NCBI GenBank assembly: GCA_010279815.1
Contig: QEOQ01000214.1
Coordinates: 1,019,496 to 1,083,495 of the forward strand
From: Brachionus plicatilis
Taxonomy: Eukaryota; Rotifera; Eurotatoria; Ploima; Brachionidae
DNA: 64,000 bases
Direction: 5' to 3'
Shown here: piece by piece, positions 11,561 through 22,596 of the stretch
How the letters are laid out: each line of letters starts with the position of its first letter
How positions within the stretch are numbered: position 1 is the first letter of the stretch
The notes under the pieces: generated by a model
Database searches by the model: none
Told to the model about the DNA's origin: nothing
What the model saw: the letters and a program-made list of their open reading frames with translations, nothing else
Made by a program: the position numbers and the translations under genes

Positions 11561-12499
11561 AAAAAAATTTGTTCAAATTCGTTTATATGGTAATTATAAA
11601 GCGACAATTTTTTGTTCAAAATGTAAAAAAGCAGGGTGGGGATATTGTACAAAAGAAATAAAGAGTATTTGTAAAAAGTTCGATTGACCATGGATATTCT
11701 ATTAAGCCTAAGAAAAGACTAAAATTTATTAATTTACTATTTTTATTCAATTAATTTAATAATTCAAATAAATTTGAACATAAAATATTTGATTTATTCC
11801 TTAATTTTCATAAATAAAGGAAAATAATGATTTTACAAATAAAAAACTAGCTGGCTGACTGACAAACAAACTAGTTTAATAAAAAACTAAATTATCCTCG
11901 AATTAGATTATTTTATTGGTAAAATAAAATAATACTAACAGTTCTAAATTATTAAATAAGTCAGTTCAACTAAAATATTCTAACCATTAAATAAAATAAA
12001 ACACAAAAGTATCTTAACCTTTAATCCTTGGTTATATAAAACTTAATGCATTCTTTTGATAATATAAGTTTTTCAAAATTCAGCAGTTTGATCTATTTTG
12101 AAACTGAAATATGATACCACATCCAATATTATGCACCAAGAGGCTTTCAACAAACTTAAACAGTCTCAAATCGACTTTTTGAGTGATATATATGTCAGGG
12201 CAGGATTGAGTCTTTATGTTGCATTGGTCCTCAAACCGGTTGGAGAATATAGGAAAAGTAATCAAGATTTATCGAATATCCAACATTAGCTTCGAAAAGA
12301 TTAACAAATAAATAAAATTTAAAAAAATAAATGCATTCTTTGTGTTATTATTCCTTTGGTTTGGTGAAATAGGTAAACAAATTTAAAAAAATAAATTCAA
12401 TTTCGAGGAGAGTATTTAAATTTTTGACTTAGCCAAGGAAGTAATGAGGATATGGATTTTTTTTTTAAATAAAAAATTTTTGTAAACTATCAACAACTT

Positions 12500-12622
12500 A
12501 ATTCTATAAAATACAATACAATATAATTATTTAAATTAAATCAAAGATTTAGTTTAATATCTAAACACAAAAATTTTTGAATTGAAATGATATTTTTAAT
12601 TGATCATCAACTTCAAGATGCC
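12500..12622. repeat. Fragment of palindromic MITE family ending CTTCAAGATGCC
   Basis: The segment ends with TTGATCATCAACTTCAAGATGCC and is preceded by TTGAATTGAAATGAT and AATATCTAAA-type sequence, matching the right half of the elements at 45699-46205 and 47982-48441. The opposite end is not recognisable here. Confidence 0.6.
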
Positions 12623-12941
12623 AACCATACGTAACCAACATCACTAATATTTATATTCTTGATAAAGTAAAACTGGTTTTTGATTGAAAAATTTTTGATT
12701 TATTTAGTTTCTTTTAAATTTGCTAATCTTAATAAATTAATTTGTTTTAAATCGCAGCTAAATATAACTAAAATTTTATTTACCAATTTTATTTTCTCTA
12801 TATAATAAGAAAGTCAAGTAAAGTAATTAAGCCATTTCGAACTAATAATATATCTAAGAATATGGTTTAACAAAAAAGAATAAACGAAAATTTTTTAATC
12901 TTGGTTGATTTAAATTTGAAAAATGTTTTGAAATAAATCTG

Positions 12942-14717
12942 TTCTGAAAATAAAACCAAAAATTTTCTTAATTCACAATATTTGGTTTAAAATTTTAATT
13001 ATTGGGATTAAATTATTGAATCAGTTTATTTTTAAAAAATTCAATATCAAACAATTCAATATTCAATATTACCAACTTTAATTTTATTTTCAAATTGTCT
13101 TTTATTTCACATAAGGCATAACTTTCTCTTGCCCAAAAAAAACACTAAAAATAACACTAATGAAAATAGCTTTTAAAATTCATAAATTATAAATTTAATT
13201 TAAAATTAAATTCTTTTTTTGTTCAACATGGAAGTCCAGCCTCTAAAAGGATACCACGTTCATCTATCAAAAAGCAATCCAAGCTATTTGCTTAGCAATC
13301 CAATAATTCGAACAATTTCTGGACTGGCGATGGCAGTCGGTTTCATAATGGTCATCTACATGGGACCAGTGCCCATTTTTATATGCAACATTCTCTCAAT
13401 AACCAAATCGTTTGATGAATTATTACAAATAGGTCTGAAATCCTACAAATGTAGACATCTTTGGCATGTTTCTACACTCAGTTGGTTCCTGTATCTGCTA
13501 GGCGCTTATGCCTTCATCGGACAATCGATTTATGACGAATTTGGTCATGATCTGCAAAGGCACATTTTTCTAAAACCCATCATAAAATACCACGGACTAT
13601 TATGCTTCTCTTTCTATACATTTGGACTGGTATTTTTTGTAGCAAAACTTGATAAATTAAATTACTTTAAGCAATATTCAATGCTCGGCTATGTACATCT
13701 ATGTACTGGAGTTTTGGTCATACCTGATGCCATGAGCATAAAGTATTTTTCCAAAGGCCTCATTTGGTTTCTGTTACCACTAATAACTATAATATTCAAT
13801 GACGTAGCGGCCTACATTATTGGCAGTGTGTGCGGTAGGCACAAACTTATCGAAGTATCTCCAAAAAAAACATGGGAAGGTTTTTTAGGTGCCTTGATGC
13901 TAAGTCTTGTATTTGGCTACTCTTTATCTGCGTTTATGTGCAAATTTAATTATTTTTTGTGTCCAATAAAATATGATTATTCCCAAAACTTGTTTGTGGT
14001 AGATCAATGCCAAATTGGTGAAATCTTCCGGCCTAGAATTTTCACAATTGCAGAAAATGTCAAAATTTCCATTGAACCATTCCAGTTTCACGCATTTGCT
14101 TTTTCTTTTTTGGCCTCAACATTGGGACCTTTTGGTGGATTTATAGCCAGTGGTTTTAAAAGGGCCTATGATATCAAAGATTTCGGAAACACAATACCTG
14201 GCCATGGAGGCATATTGGACAGACTTGACTGTCAATTTTTGTATCAAACTTTTATTTATTTTTATATAAATTACATAATTTATGAGCCTATTGGTGCTGT
14301 GAACTATCAAATTTTTCTTACCGATCTCAAAGATAAAAAATTCAATTTATTAAACACTCAATTTTGAAGATATAATTAATTTATTTTAGTTTTAAAAATA
14401 AACATTTGAGATTGCGATTTCGGCTTTTTTTACCTGTTGACAAAAAAAATTAGTAAAATATTTCATATTACGACAAAATAAAATAGAAACATATTAAAAA
14501 AAGTTGGCTCAATTTAAATTTTTCTATTAAATTAAAGATAATTAGATTTTATTCAGTTTTTCCACAGATAGGACCTGCCGAAGTTTATCTGCTTGCCATT
14601 TGTTACCGATATCTTAAAAAGAATTTTTTATCTTTTTTTATCATAATCAATAAAATTTAAATCTTATCCAACATTGTCTAATTTATTTTAAGTGAATATT
14701 AATAATTATAAAATAAG
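12942..14717 (+). repeat. Left arm of a 1.8-kb inverted segmental duplication carrying CDP-DAG synthase
   Basis: The whole stretch from about 12942 (TTCTGAAAATAAAACCAAAA) to about 14717 reappears in reverse complement at 19187-20978, flanks included, with few differences. The spacer between the arms is about 4.5 kb and contains GPCR copy 2. The inner junction at 14717 abuts the start of AAGTCCAAGTC hAT-MITE-like sequence. Confidence 0.9.
13228..14367 (+). CDS. CDS1/CDS2-like: Phosphatidate cytidylyltransferase (CDP-diacylglycerol synthase), copy 1, 379 aa
   Basis: This membrane enzyme makes CDP-diacylglycerol from phosphatidic acid and CTP, the precursor of phosphatidylinositol and cardiolipin. 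The ATG at 13228 is used; upstream codons are not conserved with copy 2. Several hydrophobic segments are visible (about 28-55, 78-97, 122-143, 160-185, 203-225). NDVAAYIIGSVCGRHKLIEV is followed by the conserved SPKKTWEG motif (about 213-220). Near the C-terminus, SGFKRAYDIKDFGNTIPGHG followed by GILDRLD fits the PROSITE cytidylyltransferase signature S-x-x-K-R-x4-K-D...P-x-H-G-G-x-x-D-R-x-D. Animal enzymes are usually about 445-460 aa, so the hydrophilic N-terminus is shorter here. The ORF is a single exon, unlike most neighbours, which suggests a retrogene-type origin (inference). Confidence 0.93.
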   Translation: MEVQPLKGYHVHLSKSNPSYLLSNPIIRTISGLAMAVGFIMVIYMGPVPIFICNILSITKSFDELLQIGLKSYKCRHLWHVSTLSWFLYLLGAYAFIGQSIYDEFGHDLQRHIFLKPIIKYHGLLCFSFYTFGLVFFVAKLDKLNYFKQYSMLGYVHLCTGVLVIPDAMSIKYFSKGLIWFLLPLITIIFNDVAAYIIGSVCGRHKLIEVSPKKTWEGFLGALMLSLVFGYSLSAFMCKFNYFLCPIKYDYSQNLFVVDQCQIGEIFRPRIFTIAENVKISIEPFQFHAFAFSFLASTLGPFGGFIASGFKRAYDIKDFGNTIPGHGGILDRLDCQFLYQTFIYFYINYIIYEPIGAVNYQIFLTDLKDKKFNLLNTQF

Positions 14718-15064
14718 TCCAAGTCAGGACTTAAAAATTTTTTTTTTTAAAAAAGGCCCAGTCCAGACCTTTTTTTTTCAAAAGTCCACCAAAGACTTTA
14801 ATTTTTTTTTTCAAAAAAAATTATTCCAAGTCGAGAATTTTTTTTTTTAAATTTGCTAGATCAGGCTTCATATCAAAAAATTTATATACTTTTGGATTGT
14901 CTAATGCAATAGATTTGCTATAAATCAGAATTTTGTTGCAATTTAAGCATAGATTTCTTCAGTATTCAAAATTTTAAAGCCTGGACTTGGACTTTTGAAT
15001 GAAATTTAAAAAAAAAAAGTCCGGACTTGGACTTGACTTGAGACTTGTTACTTTTAAACAACTC
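14718..15064. mobile_element. hAT-like MITE (AAGTCCAAGTC family), one end clear
   Basis: The right end reads AAGTCCGGACTTGGACTTG, then ACTTGAGACTTGTTACTTTT and AAACAACTCT, matching the terminal sequence of the intact copies at 56058 and 41980. The left part contains AAGTCCAAGTCAGGACTT. The left terminus has no CAGAGTTG end, so the element is truncated or begins at the duplication junction. Confidence 0.6.
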
Positions 15065-15425
15065 TATTTTAAATTAAGATTTAGAATTTGAAACTCTCTA
15101 TTAATTTTATTTAATAGTACCATGTTTTTAAATATGAATAACAAGCATTAGCTCTTTAAGATTAACTTTAAAAAATCAAATCAAATCAAATAAACAATTT
15201 ACTTTTTTTAAATATCATGTTGTTGATATCAAATAATTCCATAATCATAGCATTATTAAAATTGATTAAAATAAATTAAATTTAAATCAGTTTTCTTCAC
15301 AGAAGCAGTAAATTGATTATAATCCTTGAAATTTTATTTTTTAAAATAGGCAAATCTTGACAAATAGGAGAAGGAAAACAATTTAATTAAAAAAAAACAA
15401 TATTAAGTGTGTCGTTCATTATTTG

Positions 15426-17752
15426 TTAAAAATTTAAGTTGATTTTTATTAATTTAAAAATTTTTTTTTTCATATTTTGAAGAAACATAATTAATTTATT
15501 GCGAAAACTTTCACTCAAAAAACAGTAAATTATTGTATTTTGTGAGCATGAAAGCATATAGAACAATTTGCTCAAGTCCAAAAAATTGGTGCAAACTCGA
15601 GGCAATTGTCTGCACTTTGAATTTATCAAAATTCCCACAAAAACATAAATCGAAATGCCAAACTCAAGCATTCGTAGAATAAGCAAGACAAAAAGGTTTA
15701 AAAATAGCCCAATTCTGATATTTAGCTCATTTTTTTCTATTTTCTTTATTTTTTTCTCATCAAACAATTTGAACAAATTTATTTTTCTATTAAATATTGA
15801 TTTCAATTTAAAAATTAATAGCAAATCTATTGTGACTATTAAAATGTACAAAATTAAATCATTGAGCACAAAATCGACTAAAAAAATAATATATAAATAG
15901 ATAAAATGCTTTTCTATTTCATTTGAAAATATTCTTCCGTGATGAGAAATGGGTCTGAAAAAATACTTGATCGGAAATTCACTATAATATAAATAATCAT
16001 TGACAAAATTATTAAAATTGTTTATTTTAGATGTCAAAATTCTGACTGAATGAAGATAAACCATTGCCAAAAAGATTAACAAAATCAATGGCATTTTGTA
16101 TATAAATCTTACTTTTTTCCATTTAAAATATAATTTTTCAAGCTGTTTATTATCTTGGAGTAAAAGATAGCGATCTAATGATATCATAGCCATCAGAAAA
16201 TTTGATAGTGTTTTCAAAATGTTGCCCAAAAATTCCACAAAATAAATGTCATAAAGCTGAGCAAGAACACTTCGATTAAATTGTAAGCAAAGAAAGCTAG
16301 TAAAAAAATACAAACATTTATTAAATGGAATAAATAGATAAGACAATAAATGTAATTTAAAATTGAATTGAAAATCATTTGTTTGAACACTGGATTTTTG
16401 ATATCGTTTTCTTTTTTATTTACGCTTAATATCCACACATTTATTGTGTTCATAAACATACCGAGCACACTAAATAATGGAAAAAGAAAAAAATTTGCAA
16501 AAGCTATTTTTGAAGTCTCATAAAGAAACTCAATTTTGTTTGGAACAAATTTTTTCCAGTTTGGTTTGACACATTTTGAAATAATTTGATCAAAATCGCA
16601 GGTTTTATTTGAACATAAATTCAAATACAAATATTTATTTAATTCATTTATCCTATTTTTTATTGATGGATCATCATTTTGAAAAATCCAAATAATTGTG
16701 CATGAACATGACTTTGCTGAAATAATTGGAAAAATAGGTCTATTTTTTGGAAATTTTCGGAAAAGACAATTATCTTCATCTGGAAATTGATACAAATCAG
16801 GAGAAAAAAATTGTACAAATAGATCATTTTCAATCTGGTTCAAATAATTAAAGAGCCATTCAGAATTTCTAGATAAAAGGGCGTCTAAATTGAAGAAATC
16901 TATTTTGAGCCAAGATAATTTCCTAAAAGCAAACAGACAATCATTTTCAGCCTCTTCGATATTACCTTTTAAATACAATTGATTAATTTTTTGAAATAAA
17001 TTCACTGAAAACAATCTTTTATTTAATTTGAATTTATAAAATTTAAATAGTAAAAAATTCACTTTTAAATCGATTGTTTCATTTACTTCTATGAAAGAGA
17101 TATAATTTTTTTTTAAAAATATATTAGAAATTCCATGAAATTCCAATTGAGTTAAGTTAGATAAATTGGAAAAAATATAAGGACACGTCTCGTCATAATA
17201 TTTGACATATGAAGAAAATTTAATCGAATTAATATTTTTAAATGCGTTAAAATTGTCTCTTGAGCATTCACGTATTTCTGATCCATTTAAAAATAATCGG
17301 AAATTGGAAAAAAAAAAATCAACTGATATTTCTGTTTTTGTAGATATGGAATATAATGGGCTAGATAAAATATCAATTCCTTTAATGTTAGCTATTGTAA
17401 AGTATGTATTTTTTGGTAAATATTTTTGATCAAAATCAATGCTTAGATTGTTGTCCAGTATCAACATATATTTGGATACTATTTTAAATTCTCTAAAATA
17501 AATCCTATCACTTAAAAGACAGCTTATATTTAATTGATTGAAAGATTGAAAATTTGAAAATTCGAACCCAACAAACATCCTACCATTGCTTACATGTAAA
17601 GAAAGCACTCCAAAATTACTTTCTTTTATAAATGCTGAGCATTTATTGATTTCAATTGAAGAATCAATCTTCTTTTGAATACTTAGAATTTTTTCGCATA
17701 TGACAATTTTTAATGACAAAATGATTAGACTCAGACATTTTTTTGAAGGCAT
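15426..17752 (-). pseudogene. GPCR copy 2, frameshifted in the TM2-TM3 region
   Basis: This copy is nearly identical to the GPCR at 7041-9350. Translation starts at the ATG at 17752 with a different signal region (MPSKKCLSLIILSL, ending IVIC). It follows the ectodomain to about 16300, where a run of eight A (plus strand) in copies 1 and 3 is seven A here. That 1-bp loss shifts the frame just after LFHLINVCIF. The remaining TM3-TM7 codons (15426 to about 16300) are open in the other frame, including SLDRYLLL and QNTIIYCFLSESFR. Everything else is intact, so the lesion is either very recent or a homopolymer sequencing error. A small in-frame difference (KYLYLNLCSN against KFLCSN) is seen in the ectodomain. 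Confidence 0.8.
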
Positions 17753-19186
17753 TCTTCAAAAAAAAATTTTATTTTTTAATTCTAAATTTTTTGAGATATT
17801 TAAATTGAAAAAAATGCTTTTTAATATTCCCCAAAGTCTTTTAATTTAATCAAATTTGATTGATATTTTTTTCGGAAAATTTTTTCAAATTAAATTAAAT
17901 GAATGTTAATAATTGATGTTTTTTAATAACAAAAATTCTTCTTTAAGATGGCATTTATAAAGAAAAAAATCGCTAAAATTTTAAAAACCTTGATAGCATT
18001 TTGACTTATTTACTTGAATAGACAGAATAAATTTGAAATGAAAAAAATGAAAACAAATATTTTATCTTTTTTAGCATCGTGAATTTTGGTTCAAAAATAA
18101 ATAAAAAATATTATAAATGCCAAATTTTAAGTTCTGTCAGATCAAAGCATGTTCTGTAAATTGTAGCAACTGAAGCATCCTTTGTAATACCAATATACTG
18201 ATTCTGCAAAACTTGACAACAGATCTGCCAAATTCTGAAAATTGTGATTTTGGGTTATAATTTTATTTTGTAAATCTAGCTCAACTATAAGTGGTGGTTC
18301 AGAGGATTTATCAGTTGCTACAATTTACAAAACATGTTTTGGTCCTACAGAACTTGAGCTTTTACTTTTACATTTTTTTTTGTACAAAAATTCACAATGC
18401 TTCTTTTTTTGGATATGACAAGATTTTTTTTTATTTTTTTTATAAAACTTTAACTAAAAAAAGCCCAAAAAAGAACTGGTTTTATTATTAAAAAAACAAA
18501 CAGGATAAAATTCAAATATCTATTTTTATTAAATAAAATAATTTGATAGTTTTTTCGGTTATCAACTTTTAAAAATTGTAATATCTTAAATGCACTTTTT
18601 TATATTTTGTCGAAATTTTGGGGAAAATGTTATAGAAAATTATCGAACAGATTTTTTATAAAATTTTTAACCAAATAAGGTCCAAAATGTGTTAATTATT
18701 TTTTTCCATTTTGTTTTTTAATTTAAAAAAAAAGTATAAATTAATGAATCTTTTAACTTATTTCGTACATTAAAGACTATTCTTTTTTAAATTTGCTACA
18801 CAAATCCTTTTATATTTTTCAAAAAATTATTAAAAAACAATTTTTTTGAAATTAAAAAGAAACGGTTTGGTGAAATAATTTAAATTGAACAACTTGAAAT
18901 CTTTGAGCATAGTTCAAGTCTCATCTTGACCAAATTTTTTCTTTTATAAAATTTAAAGCATAAAATTGCAATCGAATTCAAATCAGGAAATTATATCAAT
19001 TATATTAATGAAATAATTTTGAAAACATTTTTTTATTAAGGATAAATGTTCCATTTTAAGCATAGGGACTGTTTTAGAATGTATTTTTTTGATAATTTCT
19101 GTATGATTGTATACTTTTTATAACAAATTTAAAATGATGAAAATTTAAAATTTGATTTGTTTTAAAATCTCAAATATTGATATTAA
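17753..19186. other. Gene-free spacer between GPCR copy 2 and the inverted CDP-DAG synthase copy
   Basis: No gene is supported. The first about 100 bp still match the upstream flank of GPCR copy 1. A degenerate foldback repeat occupies 18116-18402. The rest is AT-rich with no further structure seen. Confidence 0.5.
18116..18402. repeat. Degenerate foldback repeat related to 2859-3682
   Basis: The left part reads AAGTTCTGTCAGATCAAAGC and then ATGTTCTGTAAATTGTAGCA; the right part contains GTTGCTACAATTTACAAAAC and GTCCTACAGAACTTGAGC. These are inverted with respect to each other and align to the outer arms of the MRD1-intron element. Most of the inner arm is deleted. Confidence 0.65.
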
Positions 19187-20978
19187 AATTTTTATTTAAT
19201 AATGATTAATATTCACTTAAAATAAATTAGACAATGTTGGATAAGATTTAAATTTTATTGATTATGATAAAAAAAGATAAAAAATTCTTTTTAGATATCG
19301 GTAACAAATGGCAAACAGATAATCTTCGGCAGGTCCTATCTGTGGAAAAACTGAATAAAATCTAATTATCTTTAATTTAATAGAAAAATTTAAATTGAGC
19401 CAACTTTTTTTTAATATGTTTCTATTTTATTTTGTCGTAATATGAAATATTTTACTAATTTTTTTTGTCAACAGGCAAAAAAAAGCGGAAATCGCAATCT
19501 CAAATGTTTATTTTTAAAACTAAAATAAATTAATTATATCTTCAAAATTGAGTGTTTAATAAATTGAATTTTTTATCTTTGAGATCGGTAAGAAAAATTT
19601 GATAGTTCACAGCACCAATAGGCTCATAAATTATGTAATTTATATAAAAATAAATAAAAGTTTGATACAAAAATTGACAGTCAAGTCTGTCCAATATGCC
19701 TCCATGGCCAGGTATTGTGTTTCCGAAATCTTTGATATCATAGGCCCTTTTAAAACCACTGGCTATAAATCCACCAAAAGGTCCCAATGTTGAGGCCAAA
19801 AAAGAAAAAGCAAATGCGTGAAACTGGAATGGTTCAATGGAAATTTTGACATTTTCTGCAATTGTGAAAATTCTAGGCCGGAAGATTTCACCAATTTGGC
19901 ATTGATCTACCACAAACAAGTTTTGGGAATAATCATATTTTATTGGACACAAAAAATAATTAAATTTGCACATAAACGCAGATAAAGAGTAGCCAAATAC
20001 AAGACTTAGCATCAAGGCACCTAAAAAACCTTCCCATTTTTTTTTTGGAGATACTTCGATAAGTTTGTGCCTACCGCACACACTGCCAATAATGTAGGCG
20101 GCTACGTCATTGAATATTATAGTTGTTAGTGGTAACAGAAACCAAATGAGGCCTTTGGAAAAATACTTTATGCTCATGGCATCAGGTATGACCAAAACTC
20201 CAGTACATAGATGTACATAGCCGAGCATTGAATATTGCTTAAAGTAATTTAATTTATCAAGTTTTGCTACAAAAAATACCAGTCCAAATGTATAAAAAGA
20301 GAAGCATAATAGTCCGTGGTATTTTATGATGGGTTTTAGAAAAATGTGCCTTTGCAGATCATGACCAAATTCGTCATAAATCGATTGTCCGATGAAGGCA
20401 TAAGCGCCTAGCAGATACAGGAACCAACTGAGTGTAGAAACATGCCAAAGATGTCTACATTTGTAGGATTTCAGACCTATTTGTAATAATTCATCAAACG
20501 ATTTGGTTATTGAGAGAATGTTGCATATAAAAATGGGCACTGGTCCCATGTAGATGACCATTATGAAACCGACTGCCATCGCCAGTCCAGAAATTGTTCG
20601 AATTATTGGATTGCTAAGCAAATAGCTTGGATTGCTTTTTGATAGATGAACGTGGTAACCTTTTAGAGGCTGGACTTCCATGTTGAATAAAAAAAGAATT
20701 TGTTTTTTAATTTTAAATTAAATTTATAATTTATGAATTTTAAAAGCTATTTTCATTAGTGTTATTTTTAGTGTTTTTTTTGGGCAAGAGAAAGTTATGC
20801 CTTATGTGAAATAAAAGACAATTTGAAAATAAAATTAAAGTTGGTAATATTGAATATTGAATTGTTTGATATTGAATTTTTTAAAAATAAACTGATTCAA
20901 TAATTTAATTCCAAAAATTAAAATTTTTAACCAAATATTGTGAATTAAGAAAATTTTTGGTTTTATTTTCAGAATATT
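19187..20978 (-). repeat. Right arm of the inverted segmental duplication
   Basis: This is the reverse complement of 12942-14717, including the 5' leader with TTTGGGCAAGAGAAAGTTATG and the 3' flank with GGCAGGTCCTATCTGTGG. A few substitutions and small indels distinguish the arms. Homology stops abruptly at both ends. Confidence 0.9.
19542..20681 (-). CDS. CDS1/CDS2-like: Phosphatidate cytidylyltransferase (CDP-DAG synthase), copy 2, 379 aa
   Basis: Same length and almost the same sequence as the copy at 13228-14367, on the opposite strand. The C-terminal signature (SGFKRAYDIKDFG...PGHGGILDRLD) is intact. Two amino-acid differences were noticed: Ile to Thr in LLPLITII (copy 2 LLPLTTII), and Thr to Lys in the conserved SPKKTWEG motif (copy 2 SPKKKWEG). 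The second lies in one of the most invariant segments of the family and may weaken or alter activity. Only the Lys codon, not the frame, is affected, so this is an intact ORF of uncertain function. The shared flanks mean both copies probably carry the same promoter. Confidence 0.88.
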   Translation of the reverse strand: MEVQPLKGYHVHLSKSNPSYLLSNPIIRTISGLAMAVGFIMVIYMGPVPIFICNILSITKSFDELLQIGLKSYKCRHLWHVSTLSWFLYLLGAYAFIGQSIYDEFGHDLQRHIFLKPIIKYHGLLCFSFYTFGLVFFVAKLDKLNYFKQYSMLGYVHLCTGVLVIPDAMSIKYFSKGLIWFLLPLTTIIFNDVAAYIIGSVCGRHKLIEVSPKKKWEGFLGALMLSLVFGYSLSAFMCKFNYFLCPIKYDYSQNLFVVDQCQIGEIFRPRIFTIAENVKISIEPFQFHAFAFSFLASTLGPFGGFIASGFKRAYDIKDFGNTIPGHGGILDRLDCQFLYQTFIYFYINYIIYEPIGAVNYQIFLTDLKDKKFNLLNTQF

Positions 20979-22596
20979 TCTTTAATAATACAAGAGAATC
21001 CATTTTATTGTAAACGATTTGGGAAATAACATAGGTTTTACTTTAAAGTAAGCAATTTATAACATTCTTATTTAGTATCTAATGTTTTTAGATTCATTTG
21101 AAATAATCATCAAAGATATTTATTCTAAGTGAATGGCTTACTTCTATATTTTTTTTAATGTAAAAATATGAGGAATGGCAAGACATCATAAATGAATGCT
21201 GAAAAATTCTACAATGAAAGAAAAGGTAGCAATACTAAGAGGAAATAAATTTTTAAAAATTATCTTTTATTTTTTTAATCAATTTAACTTTAAATTTTTG
21301 TACAATAATTTTCAGTGATCGATCTTCCCAATTAATATCAATCTTGTTTATTAAAAAAAATCCCCCAGATAAAAAAAATTAAAATAAAATAAAAAGAGAT
21401 ATATTGAAAAATAAAGTTATAGAGATATTATTATTTGTGTATCAGTTTTGAGATAAAGCCACTTCAGAATTTATTTTAAAATGGAATTATAATTAAATTC
21501 AAAAATTTGATAAAATAATAATTCTAATGATAAGATCTGATAATTAGATAAGTTAAAAAGTAAGAGAAAAATAAAAAAGATAAAGGATGTTAAGGAAGGC
21601 ACTAAACTCCTTTTTAAGATGTTGATAATTAGCAAACTTTTTTTTTTGTTTTATTTTTTAAATAATAAGAAAAGATAACATTGTTTAGTTTCAACTTTTT
21701 TCGAGTTTATTTCCTAATTATTTCACATTGACGTTCTAATTTTTACTTTCTTTTAATTTCAAAGATATTTAATAATTAATAAACTGAATTGAATATTATA
21801 ACTTAATTTGTAAAGAAAGTGAATTTATTTGTAAATGCCTGCAAAGAACACCGACAAAAAAGCGGTAAAGATTATTTTTTTATTTTAAGTTAGTATCTTA
21901 CTTCCTATCTTTTTCACATCGTGTAAACCCATTGGGTAAAGTTAGACATATTTAAAGAAAAGAATCACTGAAAACTTAAATATTTTGACTTGTTAAAAAT
22001 TTTGATTAAATTTATTTAATTAGTCAAAATCACTTTCCAAGATAAAGAATTTGATCATTTTTAGCTTGAGCTTCTTTCTATCAAAATTAAGCTCCTTAAT
22101 CAAGAAATCTCGGCTTTTCCATATTATAACCCACCAAATAAGCAAATTTCCCCTGAACTTTTCACACAAATAAAAAACAAACGTCCGTCTTTTTATTAAA
22201 ATTATTAAGTTTTGATCAAATAAAGGATCTTGATTAATACCTAATTTAATCTCTATTAATAATGAACTTATAACTGATGAAGAAAAGGTACCTTTCTTGG
22301 TGAATTTTTTCAAAAAACTTTTAGTCCGAATAATATATCTGATTAATCCACAAAAAGATAGAGAAAAAATTGATTATAATCTTGAGTTTTTTAATAAGGA
22401 AAATCAATGCAAATTTTACAATAATTCTTAAAAGCTTTCTTTAGTTCCAAAATTATAGGCCAAGTTTCAAGTTGGTTGTTGTCTATTTGTATTTCCAGTT
22501 TGAGTATACACTGTAACATATGTTCTTGGATCAATATCTATTTCTTAGTAATATTGCGCAACAGCAAAAGTATTATTTTGACCAAAAAATTTTAGA
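20979..22596. other. Gene-free region with a 0.5-kb dispersed repeat
   Basis: It contains the repeat at 21311-21808. Just beyond it, at 21836, ATG CCT GCA AAG AAC ACC GAC AAA AAA GCG followed by GTAAAG looks like a tiny first exon (MPAKNTDKKA) with a donor, but no continuation was found. A 97-codon minus-strand frame at 22020-22313 has no ATG start and is Lys/Ile/Leu-rich. I could not assign any gene. Confidence 0.4.
21311..21808 (-). repeat. About 500-bp dispersed repeat, inverted copy of 33160-33662
   Basis: Shared blocks include TTTTCAGTGATCGATCTTCC, AGTTTTGAGATAAAGCCACT, GGCACTAAACTCCTTTTTAA, ATTTCACATTGACGTTCTAA and CTGAATTGAATATTATAACT, all in reverse complement and in order at 33160-33662. 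Homology ends sharply on both sides. No coding capacity is apparent. Confidence 0.8.

Larger units (their letters stand above)
9518..12941. other. Long gene-free region with decayed LINE and MITE fragments
   Basis: No intact gene is supported. The region holds a reverse-transcriptase remnant on the minus strand (10890-11560) and the end of a palindromic MITE (about 12500-12622). The rest is AT-rich sequence. A 60-codon minus-strand frame at 12080-12265 has a more protein-like composition but no ATG start and no recognised family. Confidence 0.5.

Noticed and set aside
21836..21865. Possible ten-codon first exon (MPAKNTDKKA) with GT donor
   Set aside because: No downstream exon could be found, so it is not called as a gene.
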